Part shown: piece after piece, positions 17,843-26,413 of the stretch
Layout of the letters: each line of letters begins with the position of its first letter
Numbering within the stretch: position 1 is the stretch's first letter
NCBI GenBank assembly: GCA_029245525.1
Contig: JAQWPD010000114.1
Span: forward strand, 1-64,000
Length of the DNA stretch: 64,000 bases
Source: Gammaproteobacteria bacterium
GTDB taxonomy: Bacteria; Pseudomonadota; Gammaproteobacteria; Steroidobacterales; GCA-2729495
Reading direction: 5' to 3'
The notes under the pieces: generated by a model
The model's database searches: none
Seen by the model: only the letters and a program-made list of their open reading frames with translations
Told to the model about the DNA's origin: nothing
Program-made: the position numbers and the translations under genes

Positions 17843-17866
17843 ATAACCAGATAACCAGATAACCAG
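17843..17866 (+). repeat. Three direct copies of an 8-bp unit
   Basis: ATAACCAG is present three times in tandem between moeA and moaB, ending 20 nt before the moaB ATG. It may be only a slippage tract; it would lie in the untranslated stretch ahead of moaB. Confidence 0.9.
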
Positions 17867-17886
17867 TTCATCAGTGAGTTACCAGT

Positions 17887-18420
17887 ATGAGTCACGATAA
17901 CAACACCCAACGAAACTTTATTGCATTGAATATAGCGGTACTTACCGTCTCTGACAGCCGCACCGAAGCCACGGATAAGTCGGGCAAACTGCTGGTGGAA
18001 AAGCTGACCGCGGCAGGCCATAACAGCGTCGAAAAGAGTATCGAGCCGGATGATGTTTACAAGTTGCGCGCACGCGTATCAGGATGGATTGCTGATGATG
18101 ATGTGCAGGCTATCATCACAACAGGCGGCACAGGCATTACTGGCCGCGACGGCACTCCCGAAGCAATCGAACCTCTGCTCGACAAAAAAATAGATGGCTT
18201 TGGCGAAATGTTCAGGGTGTTATCTTACGAAAGCATCGGCACATCGACACTGCAATCCCGCTGCCTCGCTGGCGTGGCAAATGGCACCTATATATTTTGC
18301 CTGCCCGGCTCTACCGGGGCCTGCCTGGATGGCTGGGATAAACTAATCGCCAGTCAGCTCGACTACCGCACCAAACCCTGCAATTTGGTTGAACTTATGC
18401 CACGGCTGCTGGAAAAATAA
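17887..18420 (+). CDS. moaB: Molybdenum cofactor protein MoaB
   Basis: A 177-residue MoaB/MogA-family protein that adenylylates molybdopterin before metal insertion. VLTVSDSRTEATDKSG near residue 20 and ITTGGTGITGRDGTPEAI near 80 form the molybdopterin-binding site; PGSTGACLDGWDKLI near 140 is the usual C-terminal loop. MoaB is preferred over MogA because of the compact length and the MFRVLSYESIGTS segment. It lies 92 bp after moeA and 3 bp before the gloB ATG. Confidence 0.93.
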   Translation: MSHDNNTQRNFIALNIAVLTVSDSRTEATDKSGKLLVEKLTAAGHNSVEKSIEPDDVYKLRARVSGWIADDDVQAIITTGGTGITGRDGTPEAIEPLLDKKIDGFGEMFRVLSYESIGTSTLQSRCLAGVANGTYIFCLPGSTGACLDGWDKLIASQLDYRTKPCNLVELMPRLLEK

Positions 18421-18423
18421 ATC

Positions 18424-19272
18424 ATGGTCAATAAAGGCGTAAAGGCCATGCAAAGAGACCCCGAGAAGCACCCGTGGTCAGAACCCGCCAAACGCAAATT
18501 AAACCCAAGCATTAAGGTGCATCAGTTCCCCTGCTTGCAAGATAACTACGGCTACCTGGTCCACTGCAAAGCCAGCCAACTTACTGCCTGTATTGATACG
18601 CCAAGCGTTGCGGACACCCAACGGGCGCTGGCAGAGACGGGCTGGACGCTGACACATATCTTAAATACGCATCATCATGAGGACCATGTAGGCGGTAATC
18701 TTGAACTCAAAGAAAAAACCGGCTGCACGATAGTCGGACCTGCGCACGATACCGACCGTATTCCCGGCCTCGATATCGGCGTAGACGAAGTCACTGGGTT
18801 TCGCTTCGGCACTCACGAAGTGGAGGTGCTGAACACGCCGGGGCATACCACCGGACATATTGTGTATCGCTTTCGCACGCACAATCTTGCCTTCGTCGGC
18901 GACACTCTGTTTTCGATGGGTTGCGGCAGACTGTTTGAAGGCACACCACTGCAAATGTGGGCATCACTGAAAAAAATTATGGCATGGCCCGATCACACGC
19001 TTATGCATTGTGCTCACGAGTACACTGCAGCCAACGCAGACTTTGCACTCACTATTGAGCCGAGCAATATCGAACTCATTAGCCGTGCGAGCCGCGTGGC
19101 TGAGCTTCGGGCCAGCAATCTACCTACCGTGCCCACCAGCTTGAAGATAGAGAAACTGACCAACCCATTCTTGCGCCCGAACAGCGAAGAGATTCGCAAT
19201 AGCCTGAACATGATCGATGCCAGCAATGCAGAAGTCTTTGCTGAGATCCGCAAACGCAAGGACGCGTTTTGA
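18424..19272 (+). CDS. gloB: Hydroxyacylglutathione hydrolase (glyoxalase II)
   Basis: A 282-residue metallo-beta-lactamase-fold enzyme that hydrolyses S-lactoylglutathione to lactate and glutathione. The zinc motif THHHEDHVGG (HxHxDH) is near residue 80, NTPGHTTGHI gives the next His, FVGDTLFSMGCGRLFEG the bridging Asp, and CAHEYTAANADFA the remaining His and the glutathione-side residues. An N-terminal extension of about 30 residues before the usual IKVHQFPCLQDNYGY start suggests that the true start could be further downstream, but no better ATG with a ribosome site is seen. Overlaps the next gene by 4 nt. Confidence 0.92.
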   Translation: MVNKGVKAMQRDPEKHPWSEPAKRKLNPSIKVHQFPCLQDNYGYLVHCKASQLTACIDTPSVADTQRALAETGWTLTHILNTHHHEDHVGGNLELKEKTGCTIVGPAHDTDRIPGLDIGVDEVTGFRFGTHEVEVLNTPGHTTGHIVYRFRTHNLAFVGDTLFSMGCGRLFEGTPLQMWASLKKIMAWPDHTLMHCAHEYTAANADFALTIEPSNIELISRASRVAELRASNLPTVPTSLKIEKLTNPFLRPNSEEIRNSLNMIDASNAEVFAEIRKRKDAF

Positions 19273-19463
19273 GGCATCTGCTGTTACATGAGACCATTCA
19301 TTGTCCCTACTGCGGAGAACCTATCGGTATTGATCTCGATCTGTCGGTGGAGTCACAAAGCTATATCGAAGACTGTCAGGTCTGCTGCCAACCCATTCAG
19401 ATCAGCTACACCAGCATGGACGGGGCACTGCTTAATGTTCATGTCGAACAAGATAATGCCTGA
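19269..19463 (+). CDS. CPXCG-motif cysteine-rich small protein
   Basis: A 64-residue protein with two Cys pairs, HCPYCGEP near residue 12 and DCQVCCQP near residue 36, likely binding one zinc ion. It matches the 'CPXCG motif-containing cysteine-rich protein' family of proteobacteria, whose function is unknown. The start is TTG at 19269, preceded by AAGGA with a 6-nt spacer and overlapping the gloB stop (TTGA). The overlap indicates translational coupling. Confidence 0.85.
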   Translation: MRHLLLHETIHCPYCGEPIGIDLDLSVESQSYIEDCQVCCQPIQISYTSMDGALLNVHVEQDNA

Positions 19464-19574
19464 ATGACTGCAAAATACAGTCTCAAAAGCTATGGCCCCG
19501 AACAATCACAGCGCTCATTCACCAGAAAACAGAAGAAATTGCGGAAAGACGTAGGAATCTGCCGTGGGTTTGGC

Positions 19575-19580
19575 TAAAAT
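19575..19580 (+). promoter_or_regulatory. Possible -10 element of the tRNA-Arg gene
   Basis: TAAAAT followed by a GC-rich stretch (GCGCACCCC), like the discriminators of stable-RNA promoters, 44 nt before the tRNA. No convincing -35 hexamer is visible, so this is weak. Confidence 0.3.
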
Positions 19581-19623
19581 GCGCACCCCACAGATGCCAA
19601 GCCTCTGCGGAACACAGAAATAT

Positions 19624-19700
19624 GCGCCTGTAGCTCAGCTGGATAGAGTATCGGTCTACGAAACCGAGGGTCGCACGTTCGAATCGTGCCAGGCGCGCCA
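19624..19700 (+). tRNA. tRNA-Arg (anticodon ACG)
   Basis: 77 nt including an encoded CCA. The acceptor stem GCGCCTG/CAGGCGC pairs over 7 bp, the D stem is GCTC/GAGT, the anticodon stem TCGGT/ACCGA closes the loop CTACGAA with anticodon ACG (read as ICG), and the T stem GCACG/CGTGC closes TTCGAAT. The discriminator base is G. A strong terminator follows directly. Confidence 0.97.
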
Positions 19701-19705
19701 AAAAT

Positions 19706-19740
19706 AAAAAGCCCCCCTTACCGGGGGGCTTTTTGTTTTT
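19706..19740 (+). terminator. Intrinsic terminator after tRNA-Arg
   Basis: A run of As, then GCCCCCC, a 5-nt loop TTACC and GGGGGGC followed by a T-rich tail with one G. The A and T flanks extend the stem to about 12 bp, so it could work in both directions. Confidence 0.9.
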
Positions 19741-20073
19741 CTACCGATTGACTCTCAAGCCAACTCAGCCAAACACGACTAAAACAAGCATTAATGCATG
19801 CTGATTTCGTGAGTTTCGCTCAGACCTGGGTCGCTGCCAGCGGCTCCTGAATCAGAAGTTTTTATGCCACGGCCAAACGTCAAACTGCGCGGTATACGCT
19901 GTATCGTATACAACAGTGGCGCGAGAAAAGTCTTGAAACTGCTGCATACTGTGTGCCTAGAGATAAATTACAGCGACTGTTTGCAATAGCGTGATTTTAG
20001 TAAGATATTTAAATTCTGGCTTTGCGGATAAACAACAGCGTGGAATCTTATCACCAGCCTCAGGGATGACAGC
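19741..20073. other. Intergenic region ahead of the LuxR-type gene
   Basis: 333 bp without a supported gene. It contains the 20-bp dyad at 19892-19911 (separate entry). I see no convincing sigma-70 promoter pair, RNA gene or further repeat. Confidence 0.7.
19892..19911. promoter_or_regulatory. 20-bp dyad, candidate operator of a LuxR-type regulator
   Basis: GTATACG (19892-19898) and CGTATAC (19905-19911) form a perfect 7-bp inverted repeat around the spacer CTGTAT. Total length equals that of lux-box operators, and the next gene, 163 bp downstream, encodes a LuxR-type HTH protein. The sequence does not match the classic lux box, so binding by this protein is a guess. Confidence 0.45.
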
Positions 20074-21282
20074 TTGGAACACTCAATGCCTCAAAAGGAA
20101 TTTGCTCTCGCCGACCTAATCGGTGACCTGCTCAATGTTGCCTACGACGACAAGCACCTCAACCAATGGTTGGAGAAATGCGCAAAACAATTGGGCTGCA
20201 GCAAAGCCGCTTTGCTCTCTTGGGAATCGGGTAACATAGATTCGCCGCACTCACTGCACTATGGTGCAGACAGTCTCGTTCGACCGGAATGGTGTGGGTG
20301 GTTTAACCAACTCATGAAGTTTTATATTCCGGAAAACCCCTGCTTGCTGGAAGACATCATGACAGCACTGTTTCATGCCCGCGAACAGCCCGGTGAAGGT
20401 GATATTGCGAGCCTGATAAGCATGGCACCCGCGCTGAGCAGCAACACGAAAATTGCTTTGGTTTCCTGGCGACGTGATATTGTCATTCTGATTCTCGAGC
20501 AAACTGAAGACCATGGCTGGACTCTTGAAGATGCCGAACGTATCCGCTTTATCACCCAGCATCTTGCTAACGCTAACAAGGTGCTGAATTACGTCTACAA
20601 CTGTCGCTGGGGCGCAGCCATTGCATCAACCATTATGGCTGCCGGTCCCAAGGGGATATCGGTGCTCGGTCAGGGCGGTCATGTGGGCTATGCCACACCT
20701 AAGGCAAAAACCATTCTTCAGATGAATGATGGCTTGGGCATAAAGAATGGCAAGCTCTCATTCGAGGATAAAATTCTCGAAAACGAATTTTACCAGCACT
20801 TTTTTCGACTTGAAGAACAAGGTCATGGTGTTTATAACGCATCGGTAGAACGAAGCTCAGGAAAGCCGCCCTTTCAACTCATGCTGGCCGCTATGAAAAC
20901 CAACTTCGGGACGGCAAAAAATATTCAGGGACAACCTTTTCTGGCGCTGTTTTTAAACAACCCTAGCGATCAGACAGAACTAACCACGGATCAGCTGCAG
21001 CAATATTTCAACTTCACCAAAGCAGAAGCCAAAGTCGCCCGTGCCATTTTCGCTTATGACACTCTGCAAGATGCTGCCGGATCACTGAATATTAGCATCA
21101 ATACTCTGCGAACCCATCTGCATCGCATTTATGCTAAAGCCAAGGTCGGCAGTCAATCAGAGTTGATGCTTGCATTATCCAGCACCCTGAAAACAAATTA
21201 TGTTAATGATCAAAAAAGCGCCATACCCATGACCATTTCACAAAAGAGCACCAGGGGCTCTATTTGGGGTCGCACTAAATAG
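20074..21282 (+). CDS. LuxR-type HTH transcriptional regulator
   Basis: A 402-residue protein with a C-terminal LuxR/GerE helix-turn-helix at about residues 310-370: the segment FTKAEAKVARAIFAYDTLQDAAGSLNISINTLRTHLHRIYAKAKVGSQSELM has the usual order of four helices (quoted in part: ISINTLRTHLHRIYAK). The first 300 residues match no sensor domain I recognise; there is no signal peptide or membrane segment, so it is cytoplasmic. TTG 20074 has AGGGA 7 nt ahead; ATG 20086 is an alternative. The gene stands alone after the tRNA terminator and about 8 kb from the NRPS genes. It could regulate that locus, but nothing in the sequence proves it. Confidence 0.8.
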   Translation: MEHSMPQKEFALADLIGDLLNVAYDDKHLNQWLEKCAKQLGCSKAALLSWESGNIDSPHSLHYGADSLVRPEWCGWFNQLMKFYIPENPCLLEDIMTALFHAREQPGEGDIASLISMAPALSSNTKIALVSWRRDIVILILEQTEDHGWTLEDAERIRFITQHLANANKVLNYVYNCRWGAAIASTIMAAGPKGISVLGQGGHVGYATPKAKTILQMNDGLGIKNGKLSFEDKILENEFYQHFFRLEEQGHGVYNASVERSSGKPPFQLMLAAMKTNFGTAKNIQGQPFLALFLNNPSDQTELTTDQLQQYFNFTKAEAKVARAIFAYDTLQDAAGSLNISINTLRTHLHRIYAKAKVGSQSELMLALSSTLKTNYVNDQKSAIPMTISQKSTRGSIWGRTK

Positions 21283-21460
21283 AATACGGTCCACATTTGC
21301 TTGCTTCAGGACCAAATATCATCCAAACAGATGATGTGTCACGTACAGATAACTTGCTAAGCTAACCCGTATTAAAGGGCTTGGGGAGAGTCACAAAAGT
21401 TCGTGATCAGGTCTAAGCGATTCGTGGTGACAACCGCAGGGGAATGGTTCTATCCGCAAT

Positions 21461-21510
21461 CGCACTAAAACAAAAAGGCAACCATGAGGTTGCCTTTTTG
21501 TTTTAGTGCG
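21461..21510. terminator. Bidirectional terminator between convergent genes
   Basis: A perfect 23-bp inverted repeat (21461-21483 and 21488-21510) around the tetraloop ATGA. The stem contains GGCAACC/GGTTGCC flanked by A-rich and T-rich arms, so each strand ends in a T-rich tail. It separates the LuxR-type gene (plus) from the glycosyltransferase gene (minus). Confidence 0.88.
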
Positions 21511-21544
21511 TAGCTCTTTATTTAGAACCGAGGATTCATTCCGC

Positions 21545-22489
21545 CTATACCGGCGCATAACGATCGCCCTTTGGCTGCCCCTTACCAACAATAACCGCAA
21601 TCGTCCAAACCAAAACCGTGACCGCAAGAAACGGTAGGCTTAACAATGCCCGCTTGCGGGACACGCGCCACCCGCAACGCAACGGTGCATTTAACCTCGC
21701 CCAAAAAAGATACGGCAAATAAGCCCAACGCAACACCGGGGTTTCGAGATAAATAAACTGATCAGGCCCCGGCCGTAACCAGGCCTCACGACTCGGCAAG
21801 CCCCAATACCAACTGTGTTTAATTGTCCGGCTTAGTGAACTGCGGGCACTATGAGTAACTGGGATACTGCGCACAAAATAGGCGGGCAGTTTTTCCCCGC
21901 TCTCAGCCAATCGGCATTCACTTACCCGCATCTGCACATCCCAATCTTCAAGCACACGAATATCGGTGCGATAGCCGCCGACCTTATCAAACCACTTGCG
22001 CTGCATAACGCAGGCGGTGGGCTGAAAATCTGAGGCGCCCTCAGGGCGCATAGCGCTCCATGCCGACCAACAAGCCATGTGATCCGCAAATGCTACCGGG
22101 TTAGATATCTGCTCCGGCGGCAAAATTATCGGCCCACCAAAAAAGGCAAAGTCGCCAAAACCTTCTGCCAATGCAATCAGCTTGGCAAGAAAATCATCGC
22201 TTGTGACGTTTGCATCAGAGTCGATAAAAAAAATAAGCTCGCCCTTGCTGGCCGCAACGCCTGTGTTACGGGCGATTGACGGACCGAGACGCTCTTCCCG
22301 CATACCAATAACGCCCGTATGTGAGGCAATAACCTCAGGGGTGTGATCGGTGGATGCATTGTCGACACAAATCACTTCATGAACCCAGCCTTCAGGGAGC
22401 ACCTGACGAATAAGCGAACCCAGCAATAGGTCGAGTGTGTCGGGCTGATTTCGCACCGGGATAACAGCACTGATGCAGCGTTCGGTCAT
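21545..22489 (-). CDS. Family 2 glycosyltransferase
   Basis: A 314-residue GT-A-fold glycosyltransferase. I chose ATG 22489 because TAGGA lies 6 nt ahead and the family start ISAVIPVRNQPDTLDLLLGSL follows at once; an in-frame ATG at 22540 is less likely. The nucleotide-sugar site has CVDNASTDHTPEV near residue 45 and the metal-binding FIDSDANVT near 90; RVLEDWDVQMRV near 180 contains the ED catalytic region. The C-terminus (LLSLPFLAVTVLVWTIAVIVG) is hydrophobic and probably a membrane anchor. It transfers sugar to an unknown acceptor, perhaps a surface polysaccharide. It is divergent from the methyltransferase gene. Confidence 0.85.
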   Translation of the reverse strand: MTERCISAVIPVRNQPDTLDLLLGSLIRQVLPEGWVHEVICVDNASTDHTPEVIASHTGVIGMREERLGPSIARNTGVAASKGELIFFIDSDANVTSDDFLAKLIALAEGFGDFAFFGGPIILPPEQISNPVAFADHMACWSAWSAMRPEGASDFQPTACVMQRKWFDKVGGYRTDIRVLEDWDVQMRVSECRLAESGEKLPAYFVRSIPVTHSARSSLSRTIKHSWYWGLPSREAWLRPGPDQFIYLETPVLRWAYLPYLFWARLNAPLRCGWRVSRKRALLSLPFLAVTVLVWTIAVIVGKGQPKGDRYAPV

Positions 22490-22704
22490 ACCAATTCCTA
22501 GACAGTAAACGTGGGCAGAAACAATGCCCGAGTATGGCATTATTAGCCGCGAGGTTTAACAAGTGCAATAGCGCGGGCGGCATGCTCGCGTGACAAAAGC
22601 ATGGGTCAACGGCAGATTCACCATAAGCGTGAGGCCGATCACCTTGAGACAGGCAACGCTATGCTAGACTTCCCCCTGTCTATACTTCGGATACTCTATA
22701 TACC

Positions 22705-23454
22705 GTGCCAACATTTTTATCAGATCTGGGCAAAGTCCTGAGAAAACCCTTATTGCTGGGCTCTTTTATTAAGAGCTACCGCTCAAAAATAATTGCCGGA
22801 AAGCTGCTAAAACAGCACAAAACCGATCCGGCTAAGATCGTTGAAGAAGGCTACAACCAGATGGCCTCGGATTACGGTCAGTGGACGCTCAGTCATGCGC
22901 GCCCGGACAGAGACAAATACACGCAGCTGATTATCGATCAGCTTAAATCCGGTGCTGACCTGCTAGAACTGGGTTGCGGACCGGGAGACCCTACTACGCG
23001 CACCCTCGCTGAAAACTTCAATGTCACGGCCAATGATATTTCGAGCAGCTGTCTGGAACTGGCAAAGAAGCACGCTCCAAGCGCTACATTAATTCAGAGT
23101 GATATGACGTCGCTGGAATTTTCTCCCAATTCATTCGATGCTGTTGTCGCCTTCTATTCTTTCCATCATGTGCCCCGCGAACGCTATCAGCCATTGCTCA
23201 ATGACATTGCCAAATGGCTGCGCCCCGGCGGCAAATTCATCGCTGCAATGTATCCCTACGATGTCGAAAATCTGGTCACCACCGAAGGTTGGCACGGCTC
23301 CAACATGTACTGGAGCAGCTACGGCGAAGAAAAAACCCTGGAACTCATCGAGACTGCTGGATTAAAAGTTCTCAGCACCAGTCGCGAATCAGCTATCGAA
23401 GCCGACAAAGAAACCACTTTTTTGTGGGTTGTGGCCGAACGGCCTGCCGGCTAA
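22705..23454 (+). CDS. Class I SAM-dependent methyltransferase
   Basis: A 249-residue protein with the SAM-binding motif LLELGCGPGDPTTRTL near residue 95, the acidic loop DISSSCLELAKKHA near 115, and AVVAFYSFHHVP near 150 with WLRPGGKFIAAMYP near 175, the order seen in Methyltransf_11/25 enzymes. The start is GTG 22705 with no good Shine-Dalgarno, so it could be further downstream; residues before EGYNQMASDYGQW are basic and hydrophobic. The substrate is unknown. It could be a tailoring enzyme for the nearby peptide locus or act on a quinone-like or lipid substrate. Confidence 0.8.
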   Translation: MPTFLSDLGKVLRKPLLLGSFIKSYRSKIIAGKLLKQHKTDPAKIVEEGYNQMASDYGQWTLSHARPDRDKYTQLIIDQLKSGADLLELGCGPGDPTTRTLAENFNVTANDISSSCLELAKKHAPSATLIQSDMTSLEFSPNSFDAVVAFYSFHHVPRERYQPLLNDIAKWLRPGGKFIAAMYPYDVENLVTTEGWHGSNMYWSSYGEEKTLELIETAGLKVLSTSRESAIEADKETTFLWVVAERPAG

Positions 23455-23469
23455 AAGCCCTAAGCTGGA

Positions 23470-26274
23470 TCAGCGCGCAGTGACCGTTTTCTCTGCGCGC
23501 GCGCCCAAAGCATTGACTGAGATCACTTTGTAGTTGCGGACTTTACCGGCAGTTACAGGGTAGGCGACCCGGTAGCGACCCGATGCTTGACCGAATGCAG
23601 CCTGCACTTCGGCATCGCTTAATACTCGGTTCCAAACTCTTACCTCATCCACAGCACCATCGAGCTGGGTTGTTCCTCCCGAGAGCAATCCGCCAAAAAA
23701 GCTGCTGCTTCTGCCCACGCCAAGCCCATCAAGACCATCTATTGTTTCAATTTCGCTTTGTGCCGACACCGGAACTCGCTGCCCGTCAATATACATCACC
23801 CCACTGGCCGTCGTTCCTGCATAAGTCAGTACAATGTGCTGCCATACTCCGGCTTTCAACAATGAAGACACCTCAAACAACGCTTTCTTGCCGCTAAAGT
23901 AGAAATGATTATTCACCTGATGCTGATACAACCCTGTGAAAATACCCTGCCGGGCGCCCCGCTCCAGCGCAAACTGATTAAACTTTACCCAAGCCTCTAT
24001 GGTTACCGGACTGCCTTCTTTGGTTTCTATATCGGATATGTAAGCAAAGTCGCCGCTCCCATCCAACGCCAGGCCTGAGTCTAGATAACCCGCAGTCCAC
24101 TCTGCATCACCGGTTAATTCGGCAGTGCCTGCAGTACCAGCTAAGTTTTTACTTGTGGTCCCCGTGCCTTCAGCAAAACGCCACCAGCCAAGTAAACTGC
24201 TATCAACGTCAACTAACGTATGCGCGGCAACAACAGAGTCCACATTGATGTCCAACACGTCATTGTTACCATCACTGCTCAGCACCACTTGCAACTCCAG
24301 CTGCTGCGTCTGTGCAGATACGACATCAGCTAGCAACTCACCGATGCCCGGATTACTGATGGCACGCACATAGATCGTCTTCCCTGGCGGCAAATCGGGG
24401 AGCAGCAACCGATGCTCATACATGAGCGCACCACTGGAAACCTGGCCATCCTCAGCCGCACTTGTGCTGCCGTATTCAATTCGGGCGGCGACCCTCTGGT
24501 TGGTGGTCCACTCAACATAGCTAAGCCCAGCCGGATCAGCCATTACCTTGATAGGGCCGGATGCCAAGCCTTGATGCACGCTGTCCGAATCATTAGCGAA
24601 TGCCAGAATATAGCCCACAAACTGGGCCCTGACCCGATCTAGATCCAGCCGCGCAAGTGGCTGTTCTTTGAGCCGAGCCAGCCAGGCAGAAGCCTCGCTC
24701 ACCAGCGATTGATTATCACTCTGCTCGATCATCGCCATTAGCGTGGACAGGTAGCGAACGTCATTAATACCTTCACGCAAGCCCTCCCACTGCAGCGTAT
24801 CAACCACACCATTTACCGTCGGATAAACAAAATTATGATCGCGATAAATAGCATGATCAAAATCGTTCCATGCGCTGCCGAAGGAATCGTTATAGGCATA
24901 CATCATGGCGCCATCGTAATTCATCTGCCACAGAAACAGACCTGCGTTCTGCCGAAATGTTTCTGGACGCTCCATTCCCCCGGTCGGGTTTTGATAAGAA
25001 AATATTTTTTTATCGATACTGTGCCAACGAGCAGCTTCCTGACGAGTAACAGGATTAATCGCTACAAAAATGTCATGCAGCGGCCCCATCAGGTCGAAAT
25101 TGCCCGGGCCGGAAGCAGCCGTAGTGTGATAACCAGCGGCAAATATTTTTGCCCCCAAATCACGACTAAAATTCCATACTGGTTTCTGCTGCTCCAAGCG
25201 CTCAGCTTTCGCCTCATCGCGCCCCCACATGTATAGCTGGTCTACCTCGTAATCACTAATTTTACTCATCGTGTCGCGAATTTTATTGTCAAAACCAAAT
25301 GGCACTGGTTCATTGCTGCCTGGTACTGCAGGCAAGCCAATCAAAAATAAATCACGCTGATCGATACCGGCTTCGACGCGCAACTCCAGCGCCCGGCGAA
25401 ACTCAGGCGAGTTGTATTTCTGATAGAGGTTCGGATGCATAACGCCATGAGCAACCAGATTGTTAAGCTCGGCACTGTACTGGTCCTCGCTACGGATCTC
25501 TGAAGAGATGCTGCCATCAGGCCAGTTACTGTTCAGCTGTGCTCTATGAAACACGCTATAAACCAGGTCAGATGAGGCCAAACGGAAGGGCAGCACTTCA
25601 ACCTGCAAACGAAGACTGCTGAACTCTTGACCGCGAGTGCTCACTCTAATGGTGCTCGTATAGAGGCCCGGCTCAGCAGCTTCCGGTAACGCCACAGTCA
25701 CCCAAAACTGGCGGTTGTTGCCGGCTGCAATATCAATGGCCTGCAAGTCAGTAGCATCCTCCACAGGCATTCGATCAACAGGAATAATGCCGCGTTTGCG
25801 TGACTGACCTCGCTGGCTGATATCAACGTACTCACCGGTACTCAGCTGAAGATAATTTTTATTGTCTTCGGCTTTAACCAGCGCGTCATCTTTGAGCAGC
25901 AGTTCAGATAATAATCGCGGCGTCAGATTTGCGGTACGGGCAGCATACGCGGCTTGATACCACTGCTTTACCAATCGCAAGTCGACCTGCTCAGCTGGAA
26001 TGACCGCACCACCATCGACGGCCACTAAGTCTGTAGCCTCTGCCAGAACATCGAACAATGGCTGGTCTGCAATCACCAGAAAACTGGCTGCGCGATACTC
26101 ACCTGGAGTAATCGCTAGAGAAAGTGTGTCTGCCTGTGTCGATTGCCAGTCAGCTGGCAACTCAGCGGGAATAGAAATATCCGTTACCGGATTTTCCAGC
26201 CAATAAACAGTAGGCGCTGCAAATGCAGCAATAGAAACAAAGCCTATTAGCGTCAGAAGAATTACCCGAATCAC
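23470..26274 (-). CDS. Secreted DUF4091-like protein with C-terminal LamG domain
   Basis: A 934-residue exported protein starting at GTG 26274 with AGAGGA 5 nt ahead. A signal peptide (VILLTLIGFVSIAAFAA) is followed by a beta-rich region with NRQFWVTVALPEAAEPGLYT near residue 180, like the lead-in of DUF4091 glycoside-hydrolase-type proteins; DTLQWEGLREGINDVRYL near residue 490 also fits that family. Residues about 690-905 form a LamG/concanavalin-like domain (SLLGWWRFAEGTGT, TIEAWVKFNQ, WQHIVLTYAG, GAVDEVRVWNRVLSDAEV). It may bind or cut polysaccharide outside the cell. The catalytic residues are not identified. It lies 139 bp after the hydroxylase-like genes on the same strand. Confidence 0.7.
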   Translation of the reverse strand: MIRVILLTLIGFVSIAAFAAPTVYWLENPVTDISIPAELPADWQSTQADTLSLAITPGEYRAASFLVIADQPLFDVLAEATDLVAVDGGAVIPAEQVDLRLVKQWYQAAYAARTANLTPRLLSELLLKDDALVKAEDNKNYLQLSTGEYVDISQRGQSRKRGIIPVDRMPVEDATDLQAIDIAAGNNRQFWVTVALPEAAEPGLYTSTIRVSTRGQEFSSLRLQVEVLPFRLASSDLVYSVFHRAQLNSNWPDGSISSEIRSEDQYSAELNNLVAHGVMHPNLYQKYNSPEFRRALELRVEAGIDQRDLFLIGLPAVPGSNEPVPFGFDNKIRDTMSKISDYEVDQLYMWGRDEAKAERLEQQKPVWNFSRDLGAKIFAAGYHTTAASGPGNFDLMGPLHDIFVAINPVTRQEAARWHSIDKKIFSYQNPTGGMERPETFRQNAGLFLWQMNYDGAMMYAYNDSFGSAWNDFDHAIYRDHNFVYPTVNGVVDTLQWEGLREGINDVRYLSTLMAMIEQSDNQSLVSEASAWLARLKEQPLARLDLDRVRAQFVGYILAFANDSDSVHQGLASGPIKVMADPAGLSYVEWTTNQRVAARIEYGSTSAAEDGQVSSGALMYEHRLLLPDLPPGKTIYVRAISNPGIGELLADVVSAQTQQLELQVVLSSDGNNDVLDINVDSVVAAHTLVDVDSSLLGWWRFAEGTGTTSKNLAGTAGTAELTGDAEWTAGYLDSGLALDGSGDFAYISDIETKEGSPVTIEAWVKFNQFALERGARQGIFTGLYQHQVNNHFYFSGKKALFEVSSLLKAGVWQHIVLTYAGTTASGVMYIDGQRVPVSAQSEIETIDGLDGLGVGRSSSFFGGLLSGGTTQLDGAVDEVRVWNRVLSDAEVQAAFGQASGRYRVAYPVTAGKVRNYKVISVNALGARAEKTVTAR

Positions 26275-26413
26275 AACAGTCCTCTTAAACTTGCGAATTA
26301 ACGCACTTTTTAATCCGACAATTAAGTCGTTATCTAATTCAATATCTAAGAGGGCTGACTGCCGATACTCCCGTTATTCACAACCCTTTACCACATTGCC
26401 ATCAACGGTGCCG

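Noticed and set aside
21380-21460. tRNA-like or attachment-site remnant after the LuxR-type gene
   Set aside because: No cloverleaf can be drawn and no matching direct repeat was found; only the terminator hairpin is supported.
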